64,000 nucleotides of DNA from Rosa chinensis (taxonomy: Eukaryota > Streptophyta > Magnoliopsida > Rosales > Rosaceae). Under the pieces are notes generated by a model. The model worked only from the letters and a program-made list of their open reading frames with translations. It was not told the origin of the DNA and ran no database searches. The translations under genes were made by a program, and so were the position numbers. The stretch is taken from the NCBI RefSeq assembly GCF_002994745.2, contig NC_037090.1, positions 22,394,001 to 22,458,000 on the forward strand, in the 5' to 3' direction. Position 1 is the first letter of the stretch. Every line of letters begins with the position of its first letter. Below, piece by piece: positions 1-12,557 of the stretch.

Positions 1-3000
1 TCTGATACATGGATTATTGATTCTGGTGCCTCCGATCATATGACTTATGACAAATCATATTTTACTGAATTGTCTTCCCCACCAGTGTCCTATGTAACCA
101 ATGCCAATGGTGAGGCCTTTCCTGTGTTAGGGTCAGGGTCAGTTCGTATTACTCCCACCTTAGAACTTCATAATGTGTTATATGTGCCTGACTTTTATCA
201 CCATTTGATATCTGTTCCCCAGTTGAATACTGAGTCTAAATGCTCCGTAACCTTTTATCCTATGTATGTGATTTTTCAGAATCTTCTCACCAGGGAGATA
301 ATTGGTCGGGGGTATCTGAGGGGCAGGTTGTTCCATATGGATCAGACATACGCAGGAGAGAAACCAGGAGCATAGTCCCGTGTCGCATTGACTTTGAGTT
401 CTGATAAGCTAAGTGAAATTTGGTTGTGGCATTGCCGTTTAGGGCATCCCACTTTTAGTCTTATGAGAAAAACCATGCCTACTTTCTTTATTGGTGTGGA
501 TGAGTCTATTTTACATTGTGAAACATGTGTTTTGGCAAAGAGTCATCGTGCTACTTATTCTCCTAGTCTTTCTAATAAAAGTGTTAATCCTTTTTAGTTG
601 ATTCATTCTGATGTTTGGGACCTTCTAGAGAACCCATTGTATCGGGTATGAGATACTTTGTGTTGTTTATTGATGATTGTATGAGATTGTCATGGGTTGC
701 TCTTCTTAAAACCAAAGATGAAGTATTTCCATCTTTTCAAACCTTTCGCACTCTTGTTCAAACACAATACCATAGCACCATTAAAGTCCTTCGTTCTAAT
801 AATGGGGGAGAATATGTTAATCATGTTTTCCAGGAGTTTTTCAAAACCCATGGGATTGTTCACCAAACTACATGTCCACAAACACCAGAGCAAAATGGAG
901 TGTCTGAATGGAAAAACTGTCATTTACTTGATATGACTCGTGCCCTTCTCTTTAGTGCTCATATGCCTAAGTATCTTTGGGGAGATGCTGTACATGCTTC
1001 CTCCCATCTTATCAATCGTCTCCCATCCAGTGTCCTTCCGGGAAAAAATCCATTTGAGGTTCTTGCATCTCATGTCTCCTTACCTTCATTTCATAATCTT
1101 CCAGCTCGTGTCTTTGGTTGTGTTGCTTTTGTCCATGTCCCTAAAAACCAAAGGTCTAAGTTGGATGCCTGGGCACTTAAGTGTGTGTTTGTTGGTTATG
1201 GAGGCTATCAGAAGGGGTACAAATGTTATCATCCACATACCAGGAAGTACTATATCACTATGGATGTTACTTTCTTTGAGGACATGAGTTATTTTTCCTC
1301 TTCGGATACAGCTCTTCAGGGGGAGAATTCATATTTTGAAGAGTTGTATCATGGAAAGGGGGAGGAATCAGAAGAAGAAGGAGAAGTCACACAGCCAGGA
1401 GGTATTTTGACGGATCCAGTTGAGACTATTAGCACACCGCCTCCAGCAGCAGAAGCTCCAGACATCCAAGCACCAGTCTCCATCACTCATAATAATGTTG
1501 AAGACACATCTGCCCCTCCTACCATCGCTTCTACCCCTGACCCACAACTTCCTGGTACTGAAGATCACCCATTTGAGGTATGTCGATCCACTGATACTAG
1601 TAATAGTGAGTCTAATGTTGAGCAATATGTGTTACCACATATGACCACTCGAGGTCAATCAGCCAAAAGATATGAACCTACTCTTACTGCCAAATCAAAA
1701 TACCCAGTAGCCAACTATATGTCCACTAAGAGGTTGTCTAAGTCATATGAATCATTTGTGAATCAAATATCTGCTGTATCAGTACCTAACAAAGTGCAGG
1801 ATGCATTGGGGGATCCAAAGTGGAGGAAGGCAATGGATGAAGAGATGGAGGCGTTGCAGAAGAACAATACTTGGCAACTTGTGCCTCCACCACAAGGCAA
1901 GAAGGCTGTAGGTTATCGTTGAGTGTTTACCGTGAAGCATAATGCAGATGGATTAGTGAATCGGTACAAAGCACGCCTTGTAGCAAAGGGGTTTACTCAG
2001 ACGTATGGTATAGACTATGATGAAACTTCTGCTCCTATTGCCAAGATGAATACTATTCGGGCTCTGCTCTCATTCGCTGCTAGTTTAAACTGGCCACTCC
2101 GACAGTTTGATGTCAATAATGCATTTCGTCATGGAGAGTTAGCTGAGGAATTGTACATGAGCCTTCCACCGGGGTATGCAGTTGCTTCTCCTGGTGATTT
2201 TATATGCAAATTAAGAAAATCTCTGTATGGCCTCAAACAGTCACCCCGTGGTTGGTTTGGAAGATTTTCACAGTTCATATGGAAAGTTTGTTACAGGCAG
2301 AGCAACTCAGATCATACCTTGTTCCTCAAGCATCAACAAGGGAAGGTAACAGCTCTAATTATTTATGTGGATGATATGGTAATCACTGGTAATGATACTG
2401 TTGAGATGGATAGACTGCAGAGACAGCTAGCTTCTGAGTTTGAGATGAAGGACTTGGGTGAGCTTAAGTACTTCTTAGGAATTGAGGTAGGCAAGGGGAG
2501 AGAAGGAATCTATCTGTGCCAAAGGAAGTATGTCCTTGACTTGCTGACAGAGACAAGTTTGTTGGATTGTAGACCTATTGATACTCCTATTGAGCATAAC
2601 CATTGTTTAGCTGAGTATCCGGATCAGGTACCTACTGATCGAGCTCGCTATCAGAGGTTAGTTGGGCGCTTTATTTATTTGACTCATACTAGACCAGATG
2701 TTGCATATGTAGTGAGTGTGGTGAGTCAGTTTATGCATAATCCAAGTGAGAGTCACATGGATGCTGTTATGCGAATTCTGAAGTACTTGAAGTCAGCTCC
2801 AGGAAGGGGAGTACTGTTTTCTAAACACAACAACATTCTTGAGGTTTATGGCTTCATAGATGTAGATTGGACTGGAAATATCATAGACAGAAGGTTGACA
2901 TCAGGTTACTTTACTTTTGTGGGAGGTAATTTGGTTACATGGAAGAGTAAGAAACAGAAGGTTGTGGCACGTTCTAGTGCTGAGGCCGAGTATAGAGGTA

Positions 3001-3323
3001 TGGCTCAAAGAGTGTGTGAATTGTTGTGGCTAAGAAATCTGTTACGTGATCTGGGTTTCAATCTCAAAAATACCATGCAGTTGTATTGTGACAACAAGGC
3101 AGCTATCGACATATCACAGAATCCAGTACAACATGATCGTATTAAGCATGTGGAGGTTGATCGTCACTTTATAAAGGAGAAGCTAGATGCCAAAATTATT
3201 AGCTTTCCTTTTGTTCCAACTGAAGAGCAACTTGCAGATGTACTTACCAAAGGAGTTTCTAAGAAGGCGTTGTATGACTCACTAAGCAAGTTGGGCATGG
3301 TTGATGTATATGCGCCAACTTAA
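1..3323 (+). pseudogene. Ty1/copia gag-pol polyprotein, 3' part, decayed
   Basis: The window opens inside a copia pol. In order I read the aspartic protease motif (IIDSGASDHM, bases 13-42), the GAG-pre-integrase zinc region (WHCRLGH...CETCVLAKS, 427-540), the integrase core (FVLFIDD near 660, RSNNGGEY near 795), reverse transcriptase (FDVNNAF near 2105, YVDDMVITG near 2365) and RNase H ending in DNKAAIDISQNP (about 3090) with the stop at 3321-3323. The order protease, integrase, RT, RNase H is diagnostic of copia. It is dead: in-frame stops at 373-375, 595-597 and 1920-1922, plus a frameshift near 615. The second integrase aspartate of the usual RSDNGGEY is asparagine. In life it would copy element RNA into cDNA and insert it. 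The gag and 5' LTR lie outside the window. Confidence 0.95.
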
Positions 3324-3330
3324 AGGGGAG

Positions 3331-3404
3331 TGTTAGTGTGAGTTATCGTTCCCTATTAGGAATAGACTATAAGGGAATATATTGTTGTAACTACTTACCT
3401 TGTA
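3331..3404 (+). repeat. copia 3' LTR, first segment
   Basis: A purine-rich tract (AAAGGGGAG, 3322-3330) lies directly after the pol stop and is followed by TGTTAGTGTG. This is the usual polypurine tract then LTR start of a plant copia element. The LTR is broken at 3404 by a solo LTR and resumes at 5988. Confidence 0.8.
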
Positions 3405-5987
3405 TGTAACGTCTCGAACCTGAATTTACCAGTTTACGAGTCGTTCGATGGGTAAACGACATTTACATTTACTTTCTGGCTCTGTTTCGATATTTTGGGG
3501 GGCCCTAAAAGTTGACTTTTTGTTCGGGTCAAAATTTGAGAAAATGTTCTTCATGAAAGTTGTAGAGAACGTTAAACCGAGTGCGTGCATATGTGGTACG
3601 CAAAAATCAGAGTTTGTATGCGAAAGTTATAAGCGAAATATGAAAGTTACTGTTTATGGTAGATTGATATAAATTTGAAAAGCTACTGTGGCCGGGTAAG
3701 TTTTCTTTCTTTTCTCTCTCCTTCCCCCGTGCTCTCTCTGTTTCTCTTCTGCAACTCTCTCTTTCACCACCTCTAGGCCACCAAATGGCGAGCTGCGAGC
3801 ATCGATAGACTCGTCTCCTCCTCCTTAACACGCATGTGGGAGTTGTTTATGGCGATTGCCGGAAATGTGTAAATCGAAGCCAACATTTTTTTACTATAGC
3901 AAATTGGTCAACGCCGATTTCCGGCCACCTCCGGTCATAAACCCAGGTCCATTAGAAGCGCCTTGAGCCACTCTTCATGCTCGCCAAGTTTCATAACCCA
4001 GATCGAAGAATGGAGGAAGAAAGCATAATTGGAAAATTTCACTGTACTTCGGAGTGCTTAATTGTTCGGCCACTTCAAGGTATTTTCTGACTTTGTCATA
4101 GTTGAGAAAGTTATTGAAAATGTTGAGATGATGCTGTGGATGAAATTTGGTGGCCGGAGGAGGAGTTGGGCGCCGCATGAACAGTGTCGCCGCATGAATA
4201 GTGCGGTGTATGAACAGTGATTTATATTCTCTTTTTTTTTTTACTAGTTAAATCCTATATTTGTTGTAGAGTTTGTAAATGTGATTTTGGTGGATTTTGG
4301 AGTGATTTGTTATGGATTAGGAATATCTGAAGTTTAGTGAGACGGGTGTCGATTATAGGAATCCGACCTTCGTATTTTCCCTTATTTCCGCTTTGGAATA
4401 CTTAATCGATGAATTGGTAATAGTGGTAAAGTTTGGATTGAATCCAAGAAGAAGTGGATATGTGATTTATGAGGATATGATGTGGGAATGGTATTTAATT
4501 TCCGGATTGTTATTCACGAATTATAATTGTGTACAGGACGACATACCGAGCTACTGCTCGACAAAGGAACTTGTATGCGTGATCGCCTAAATAGTCTGTG
4601 AGTGGACATTTATTTTAAATTAAATGTGCATGCAGTATATTATTATTTTCCGATTGAGGTTTAATTTATTATTTGAATTATTGAGTATTATGACTTTATG
4701 AGCTTGATTTCTTGAGATTTATTATGCTCTATGAGTTACGGGATTTTTAGTGGATTTCCTTCCCGAGGGCTTTCAATAGATTTTCAAGCTAATTATTTAT
4801 GAGTTATTGAGTTGGGAAATGATTTTCGGGAAGTGACTGATTCAGAAAATATTATGAGAATTATTGATTTCGAATATCAGTTTTTATGATGATATACGAG
4901 TACGAAGGATTTAGCAAATATTTGAGCATGATTGAATTATCGAGATTTATTGAGTTTTGAGCTCCACACTTATCAGCCTTGAGTTAGATTGAGATTTCTT
5001 TCTGGAAGCATTTATTGAGTTACAGAGTATTTGATTTATGCTTTCGAGGATTTATTGACATATTGAGATTTGAGTTAGCGAGATAATCTTGAGTTATGCT
5101 TTCGGTGAATTTTTAATGTTTTATTGAAGTAACAGCGAGTTTCTTTCCGAAAGCAAGTAATTGAGGAGCCTATTCAGTTTATTGAGGAGGCTATCTTCGG
5201 CGCATGCGTATATTACCTAGTTGGCAGTCCCTTCTAGGTAATAGTCTGGTTGGCATTTCCTTCCAATGCGTCATCTGGGTGGCAGTCCCTCCTAGATGGC
5301 ATGAGATGACTAGACCGCAGTACTTTCTAGTCATCAAACAAGCCTCATGAAAGGGATGTTTTTATAAGGATTGAGGATGAGATTTTAAGAGATTTCAAGA
5401 TGTTCTATTTTACGTGATTAAGATTTCAGTAAAGATGATGATTAAGGGTGTTTCCAAGATTGTTACTGCATGCGAGTTTTTAGAGAATAACTTGGGAAAG
5501 CATTAAGTTTTACTTATTCACTCGAAATTATTTATTTTTCGTCCACTCACTCTAACGGATTTTAAATGTTTTCCCCTAGGCCCTTCGGTTTCAAATGCCC
5601 AGTTTGCAAGTCAGTTTAGCTTGAGGTCGAGCGTACATGGGGTTGAGGCATAGCTGTCATAGCTTCCGCATTATAAAAGTATCGGTCATTTATCTTATAT
5701 TTTATCATCTTGTACGCCTGTACATTAGATTGTTCTGATAACCCAGTATATTAATATTCTTAAGTTCAGAATTGTTTGTGAAATGGGAGATGTTGTGATA
5801 TAGGGAGCAGGGTGGCTCCAGAAGAATAAGGGTGGATTATTTTAGAAGTATAAATGTTTTTCTACAGGTTTTTGGGTAGTCCACTTTTAAAGGGAGTTCC
5901 GCCAATTTTTTTGGTAGAATTTCTTCTGAGGTGGGCTCCGTAGGGCCACTTTGGATTTCAAGGTGAAATCCGGAGCGGGTCCTGTCA
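3405..5987 (+). mobile_element. solo LTR, 2.58 kb, probably Ty3/gypsy chromovirus
   Basis: The segment starts TGTAACGTCTCG and ends GGGTCCTGTCA, the TG...CA ends of an LTR. The 5-bp TTGTA lies immediately on both sides (3400-3404 and 5988-5992), so the insertion is exact and left a single LTR. No PBS, coding region or polypurine tract is present. The length and the TGTAACG start resemble Tekay/Del-type plant chromovirus LTRs; that family call is an inference. It contains degenerate internal repeats around 5210-5340 (GGCAGTCCCTCCTAGATGGC-like). Solo LTRs arise by recombination between the two LTRs of a full element. Confidence 0.85.
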
Positions 5988-6167
5988 TTGTATATGTTGT
6001 GTAATACAGTAGTACACAATAGTTGTAGTACGATTGTAGTCTGTTTATATACACCACAGAATGAGTGTAATTATATATCAGAAAATTTATTCTCTCAACC
6101 TTGTTCTATTGGACTGTTTAGAGAGTAGAATTGGTGCTGTCAAAGGCAGATGACATAAACTGTAACA
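5988..6167 (+). repeat. copia 3' LTR, second segment (3' end tentative)
   Basis: Sequence resumes with the second TTGTA copy after the solo LTR. I place the end at TGTAACA (6161-6167) because TAACA mirrors the TGTTA start, giving an LTR of about 250 bp when the insert is removed. The 5' LTR is outside the window, so the end is unproven. Confidence 0.45.
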
Positions 6168-7679
6168 GTGGTGTCAATGAATAGTCATTATTCGTCAATC
6201 AGTAGAATTGGTACTTATTCTTTGACTATTTAATGAGCTTCAATTAATGGTTTTTTGTCATGGCAACTGCCAAGGAAAGTTCGCTTTGGTAATCACCTTT
6301 TTAAATTTCAACCAAGAAAAGAATGGAATTCAGTAATAAGGTACCAGCACGGCAGCACCAGCCTACTTCCAGCATTTCGGTCTCTTCTTAATTTGGAGTG
6401 ACTGCAGTCTTCATATGTATTACAATTCCATTTCATATCCGGTTCAAATGTGCCGCCTGCATCATCTATGTACTATCCTGGCTTGAAATAATGTTGTGTA
6501 ATTACTTCTGCGATCAAAATATTTAATACTGAGCTGAGCATCACCTAAGGATATAAGGAAGAAAGCAACAATGGATTATGAAAAGCAGAGTTTCAAACAC
6601 AATAATACTTGGGTCTCTAAAACACTTTTTCGTTGGTTGCTAATTCTATCTAATTTGTCTGATTATTTCTCTTACTATTATGTGATTTAGATTTAGGAAG
6701 AGAGAATTCAGAATAACTGTATGGTAACGAAGTAGAAACAAACAGGTGTTATGCTACAATTTCATATAAGAAGTGAATAGTTTTGGATAGTACTTGCATT
6801 ATGTACTGATATGTCAGTAAGCCGAAGCAATCATTTCTGCAGCTTCGATCCCTCTGAAAACTATTACACTCCACCTTACCGACAACCTCCACAAAAATAT
6901 AGGCCATCTTTGAAATGATGGAAGTGCTTGTCTCTCAAAGTTATGTCCCATTCAATATCCCTGGAGTTCAATTTAGCGGGATTGTGACAATTTATGCAAG
7001 CAGATTTTTGCAGACTCCCAGTGAACCACCTTCACTAATCTATGATAATCGAAATGATAGCCATCGTTTCACTATGCCTCCTCTATAATTCAATCGTCAC
7101 TTCTTCCGGTTTAAGAGTGTTGGTTGTATATCCAAGTTTACTTGATTTTTCCTCTAACCTTGTTCACATCTTCCTAATTTCTCCTAATTCAGGGAGAGAA
7201 TTGTCAGAAAGAAGCAGAGAGCTATACATTTTCCTCCAAGCGTAGTCCAACAGCGTCCAGCATCTTTACTTAGGCCAATCACCCTCATCTGTGGCTGGAC
7301 GGCTAGACACATCTCACACCATTCCAATTCCCAGATGCAGCATGTAAGTTTGAATGCAGAACATAATTCTCTGCCTTTTCAGGCTCCAAGTCTGATAACA
7401 CACAATGATGTCACATCTTTCTCCGTGAACCAGTCAAAAAGCCTATGACGTTGTTCTATGCGGCCACTTTGTGCATACATGTACCTATGAGAGATGCAAG
7501 CAACACAGGTCTTCTATGAGGCAAGCTTTGAAAGGAAAAGAGCTGCGCTCTTTTCCTAGACGCAGAGCTGACAGTTGTGAACAAGTCCCTAGCATACTCA
7601 TCGTGGCTATTTCACAAGGTAGGAAGACGCCATTTATCGAAACTCAAAAGAGATCGTGGGCTTCGTCAGGACGTCCAAT
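6168..7679. other. intergenic, no gene recognised
   Basis: AT-rich single-copy-looking sequence. Short open frames here have no recognisable domain or splice structure. I see no terminal repeats. Confidence 0.5.
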
Positions 7680-7687
7680 CTGAGAGT

Positions 7688-8287
7688 CAGTGTCGGTCCT
7701 GACATTTTGGAGGTCTGAGGCGAATAATTAAAATGTGGCCTCATATATTTTTTTATAATCAAACAAATATATATATATATATATATATATAAATCGAATC
7801 CCTACATTAATAGTATTGCAAAAAATAAAAATAAAAAAATAATAAGGTGTTCAATTCTAAAATAATTTTTCTCTTAGAAGTTGAAAAAATAAAAAAGAAC
7901 AAAATATATTTAAATATTACAAAAGAAACCAATGAAAAACAAAGGGCAAATACATTAGTATTCAATTTCAAAATATTCTTTCCATAGAAGCTGGAAAAAG
8001 AATGAACAAAAAACATTTAATTACAAAGAAATTAATTAAGGAAAAAAAAAACAAACAAATAAAGGCTGCTACGACTCGAACCTTGGTGTTGTCTAAATTA
8101 ATTAAGCAAAACTCTATCACCGCTGCACCAGCGCAGCCCCCTTGCTTGATATGGGCAAAAGTAAAATATATAATTATACAACAGATATATATGTAAAATT
8201 AAAAAAAAAAAAAAATTGGCGGAGGCCCGCAGGAGACCGGTGGCCTGAGGCGGCTGCCTCAGGTAGCAGCCCTCAGGGCCGGCCCTG
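7688..8287. mobile_element. non-autonomous hAT element, 600 bp
   Basis: The ends are inverted: left CAGTGTCGGTCCTGA, and the right end read on the other strand is CAGGGCCGGCCCTGA. Both flanks carry the 8-bp CTGAGAGT (7680-7687, 8288-8295), the duplication length made by hAT transposases. There is no transposase. The interior holds an AT microsatellite (about 7766-7791) and, on the minus strand between about 8155 and 8065, a tRNA-like stretch with CAGCGGTGATAGAG and GGTTCGAGTC. Confidence 0.92.
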
Positions 8288-8295
8288 CTGAGAGT

Positions 8296-9178
8296 AACCA
8301 GAGATCAGATATGCATAAAACTGAAGTTTCATTTTCCATCCTATCAAATAATGCTGTACCAGATCCAAGGCTTCAAGAGCACAGAAGTGAAATACCAATT
8401 CCAGTTTCATTTTAAGGTACATGTCCCACCCAATCACCCATTGCCAATTAATTTTTGACGTGGGATGCTAAGTCCACTCAGCAATGTTAACACCTTAACG
8501 TATTTGGTGTGTGAGGTGCGGGGTGTATATTCCTACAGCAGAAAAAATGGATATTTTGGAGTTTTGCGTAGAATGCTCTAATGTCTACACTGGGTTGAGT
8601 ACTTTCCAAAATATTCAGTCTATTCCACAAGTGAGAGTTACCAACGGTAGCTCCTTGCCTCTCCCTCCCTAAAAGAAAAGGGTAAATGCAGAAATGTAAA
8701 ATGTGGGAATTAAACTTTCACATTCCTTTTTTTTTTTTTTTTTAGGGGGCAATGGAAAGCTTCCATACCTCATGAGAAATGATATAACCATGGGAATTCT
8801 GATCCTTGTCTTCGTCAAATAAACAACCAAAACATTCAGATCTCATTAGAGTTTCAGCAGAACAAACATCCATAATGATTGCAACACTGAAAGAGTAGCA
8901 CTTGAATTGTTCTAGGTCCCAAAGAATTCCAAAAATCTCTTTACTCCAGCTAACAAGCAATGCAACCTAAAAGGTGCAAAGCAGTAGTGGATATTGAACC
9001 AATAAAAAAAAGGCATACAAATGTTACTGAAAATCATATCTCTTTCCTCTAATCACAATGATACTCAAATTTGATTTACTTTACAACAGCATACAAATGA
9101 AACACAAAGAAGTGAACGATCAAACCTAGTGAGTGGGTAGTGAAAAAATTACAAGAATCTGACAGAAACAGTTTTACA
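8296..9178. other. intergenic / 3' flank of the secreted-protein gene
   Basis: No coding region recognised. The part nearest 9178 would include the 3' UTR of the minus-strand gene. A T15-type tract lies near 8728-8744. Confidence 0.4.
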
Positions 9179-10309
9179 TCAGAAAAACTTGTTATACTGA
9201 CTAGTGAGAGAATCCTTCAGATTTGAATAGAGACCATAAAGGGAGTACTGACCAAGGTTCTGTACTTCATACCATGAGTTCAGAACCGATAGGTGCTTAT
9301 CAGTCCCAGAAAATGCCAATTGGATCCCGAGGCTGCAATCCACAGTGCCTCCATGGGTTTTGCAGCTGTTAGTCTTGATTGCACAGTCCTGATTGTTGAG
9401 GCAAACGAAGCCGGAGCTCCCAGAACATTTGGCGCACCCATCCCTTTTCCAATACAGGTGCTGCAGCCTGCCCTTGGTGAACTCAAGCACCTGCACAAAT
9501 CAAAACAGATTCACTACATAACCTAAACCACAAACCACAAACGACATTAACGAATTCAAACTCCAAATCCAATTGCAATGTCCTTGCTCACTTACAAGAG
9601 TAAAGCTGGTGACAGTGTAGGTGCTGTTGGCAACAAAAGCCGCAGTAGACCTTGCAGCATATTTATGCCCAGCAAAAGCAACCATATATCCCCCATAATT
9701 ATCCTGCAAATTCAAAACCACAAACCACAATAAACCGATTGAATTCAAAACAAGCCAACATTCAACACCCTTAATTCAAATAGCAATGCCCAATATCTTC
9801 ACAAACTCAACTAAAATCTGATACTTTCAGTGCTAAGCTTACAAAACTGAGACTAACATTTTGCAATTATCAACCTAAAAATCAACATTAATCCTAAACC
9901 CATCAAAACCCTGTAGCGATTCACAAAATTAAAGGATCACCAAACCGAAATGGAAGGGTTTAGAGAGAGAGAGAGAGAGAGAGAGAGAACCGACCGGAGC
10001 GAAAGAGGAGGAGTTGACGGAGAGGAGAGAGATCTCGTCGACCTTTGGCCGGAAAACGGCGATCTGAGAATTGGCGGTGGAGAGCGAGAGTCTAGTGTCG
10101 CACGGGGACAACTGGGAGGTGGAGTTTGCGCCGTTGCGGAGAAACACGTCCCTGGAGGCGAAGGCGATCCCGAAGCTGAAGCCGTCGGACCTGGCGACCT
10201 TGGTGTCGGAGCACGGCGAGTAGACGCGGTTGTTGTCGCCGCATTCGATTAAACGGAGCGTGGTGGCGATGATGAAGATCGCCGTCCATGTGGTCGCGGG
10301 GACGGCCAT
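9179..10309 (-). CDS. small secreted plant protein of unknown function (Expp1-like), 244 aa
   Basis: Three exons on the minus strand join in frame: 10309-9995, 9703-9596 and 9490-9179. The introns are GT-AG (donor gtcggt after residue 105; donor gtaagt after residue 141; acceptors gcag). The ATG at 10309 is followed by a hydrophobic signal-peptide-like start (MAVPATTWTAIFIIATTLRL, then IECGDNNRVY). The body is rich in cysteine and aromatic residues: YSPCSDTKV, FGIAFASRDVF, FRPKVDEISLL, YGGYMVAFAGHKYAARS, then a C-terminal cluster (WKRDGCAKCSG, CLNNQDCAIKTNSC, VDCSLGIQLAFSG) and the end SLTSQYNKFF. I recall this architecture from a conserved plant family annotated expp1; the function is unknown. 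It probably enters the secretory pathway. No stop or frameshift interrupts it. A retroposon lies about 170 bp upstream, and a GA/TC microsatellite starts just inside intron 1. Confidence 0.85.
9964..9988. repeat. (GA)n microsatellite at intron 1 donor
   Basis: A GA run on the plus strand, read as TC in the transcript, starts within about 10 nt of the intron 1 donor of the secreted-protein gene. Confidence 0.95.
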
Positions 10310-10475
10310 GATGGGTTTGGTTCAGAGGGATTGACAGGGGGGAATGACTTGGTTCTAAGCTGGGAGGAGGTTGAGGAAAGTGAGCTGGTGGAAGCACGCA
10401 GTGGGCTTATTTACAAATTGGGCCTCAAACTTTTTGCTAGTTTCGGCTTAGAAATGGTTTTCTATAGGGCTAGTT

Positions 10476-11300
10476 CTTTTTTTTTTTTAGGGGGAGGTGA
10501 CAAGCCTTATTAAGTGAATTTGAGGAGTATATTGAGCAATGCAACAGTAACCACCTGGGTCCCAAACACGAGCTCAAGAGTGTGTAGGCCTAGGAAAAGC
10601 CCACGCACACTCTGCAAGGCCCAACATACAGACCCAAGCCCATAGAGAAATATTATGGGCACCCAGACCACTCCAATCGGTTTCCCGAGCTCTTCGTAGG
10701 CACCACCCGACCACCGCTGCCAGTACACCAGAGCATGAGGGGAATGAACGGCTGCCACTAGAGGAAACATAGGCGCGCTGGAAGAAACTGGCGCTCCAAA
10801 GACCACTATCCCAAATCAACCTTGTAGCCCGGATTGGACCCCTATATTAACTGAAGTCCTTCAGTCCTTGTGATTGGATGTCATCCTGACATCCAACGTC
10901 ACCGACTGCCACCATCAAGCCTACCTGGTCTCTATCGTCCCTACTTCTCCATTCCCGTGAAAGAGACAAAACAGATTCAAGATCCCAAAGTCGGATTTTC
11001 TCCCACAAACCCGCTTTGGAGAAGCACCTCCTCCGGCGAGAATCCCTCGAGCAAATTATCTCCCAAGCAGACTCCCCACGAGCACCGCCGTATAGTTTAG
11101 AACGGCATTTTATCAAAAACCGGGTACCACAACCCAACGGTTGAACGTAGGATACAGCTAGACGACCTCAAGGAGGACGACAAATAGGCTTCACGAGGGG
11201 AATCATCATAGGCTAAAGATCTCGATGAGCAAAACCCTAGAACTAGGGTTTGCCGCCGCCAGTAGAGAGAGAAGAGAAGAGCTCAACCTCTCATAAAAAA
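10476..11300 (-). mobile_element. poly-A retroposon, non-coding, probably a LINE derivative
   Basis: A T-run (about 10476-10488) followed by GC-richer sequence marks the 3' poly-A end of a minus-strand retroposon. Its presumed 5' end carries AAACCCTAGAACTAGGGTTT and CCGCCGCC near 11231-11258. No reverse transcriptase is present, and overlapping open frames have no family features. I could not find a clear target duplication, so the right edge is approximate. It resembles in layout the inserts at 47.4-48.5 and 61.7-62.8 kb. Confidence 0.5.
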
Positions 11301-12557
11301 TTTTTTGATTGCTGTGACTTAAAAAAAAAAAAAAAAATTGTTGATGCAGTGTTGTGAGAGCAATCAGCTGTGAATTAATACAGTTTCTTTTTTGGTTAAA
11401 ATAATACTTTTAAAAGTGATTTCAGTACATAAAACAACTTCAAACAGTGTTTTAATTAAAAGCAACTTTTAAAAGTAACATCTGGGTTGCTTCTAAAATC
11501 TGCAATGACCTATAATTTTCAATTAAAACTGTTTTTTATTTATTTACCTATAATTTGTTGCTGCAGTGTTTGAGAGCAATCAGCTGTGAATTAATACAGT
11601 TTCTTGTTTGGTTAAAATAATACTTTTAAAAGTGATTTCAGTACATAAAACAACTTCAAACAGTGTTTTAATTGAAAGCAACTTTTTAAAGTAACATCTA
11701 GGGCTGTAAGTAAGCTCGATACAGCTTGTGTTCGACTCGTATTCGGCTCGATTTTAGCTCGTTCGGCTCGTGTTCGTAAGATAAATGAGCCGAGCTTGAG
11801 CTCAATATTAAGCTCGGCCAAAAAATGAGCCGAGCTTGAGCAAGGATATATTCGGCTCGTCTAGCTCGTGAGTAGCTTGTATTTTCCATGAGTAGCTCGA
11901 GCTTGTTAAAACTCGGCTCGTTTGTTAAAGCTCGACTAATGAAATTTATACTATAAAAATATAATTATTCTAATCTCAATTCTTCAATTCTTTTTATTAC
12001 ATTCCTTTTCAATTGGAAGAGAATCTGAGTTTGCCCCATTCTTATTTAATTAGTTTAAGTGCAATTTTGAGTTGGATTCATCATTTTGAGTTTATTCTAG
12101 ACAATAAAAGGGATTTGTATGATGGTCAGACATCAAATTTGGATTATTAATTTAAATTTTTTTCTATCTTTTTTATTTTTTAAATTTAAAGTCAAATGAG
12201 CCAAGCCGAGCCTATTCAAGCTCGAGCTCGTCCAATAAATCAAGCCGAGCCGAGCCTAGCTCGGGCCTAAGAAAAATATTCAAGCCAAGCCGAGCTTGAG
12301 CATGGAAAAAAAAATTCAAGCTTTAGCCCGGCTCGAGCTCGATAAAAAACAAATGAGCCGAACATGATCACCTTGGTATTCGCTCCGGCTCGGCTCATTT
12401 ACACCCCTAGTAACATCTGGGTTGCTTCTAAAATCTGCAATGACCAATAATTTTCAATTAAAACTGTTTTTTATTTATTTACCAAACACAATAAAATTTT
12501 AAATTTTAAACAATTTTTTTTTTTTTTAAAGCAAAGCAATCCTAAACTGTGCTTATT
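11300..12557. mobile_element. MITE with an internal 217-bp tandem duplication, interrupted by a hAT element
   Basis: Two near-identical copies start at GTTGATGCAGTG (about 11339) and GTTGCTGCAGTG (about 11558) and share the stretches GAGAGCAATCAGCTG and TTAAAAGCAACTTTT. The second copy is split by a 711-bp hAT element and resumes at 12410. Its edge motif GATTGCTGTG resembles the terminus of the Harbinger element at 46325, suggesting a Tourist-like MITE; this is an inference and the outer ends are approximate. Confidence 0.5.
11699..12409. mobile_element. non-autonomous hAT element, 711 bp
   Basis: The ends are TAGGGCTGTAAG and, inverted, TAGGGGTGTAAA. The 8-bp GTAACATC is duplicated at 11691-11698 and 12410-12417. 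The interior has many copies of GAGCCGAGC and AGCTCG on both strands, which look like subterminal transposase-binding repeats. No coding region. Confidence 0.9.

Noticed and set aside
8065..8155. A real tRNA gene on the minus strand
   Set aside because: Only A- and B-box-like motifs are recognisable. I could not form a full cloverleaf, and the stretch lies inside a hAT element.
9950..10252. 100-codon plus-strand frame rich in Arg and Glu
   Set aside because: It is the antisense of exon 1 and the GA microsatellite of the secreted-protein gene.
10510..11137. Several overlapping frames of 76-98 codons
   Set aside because: They lie within a poly-A retroposon, overlap on both strands and show no family features.
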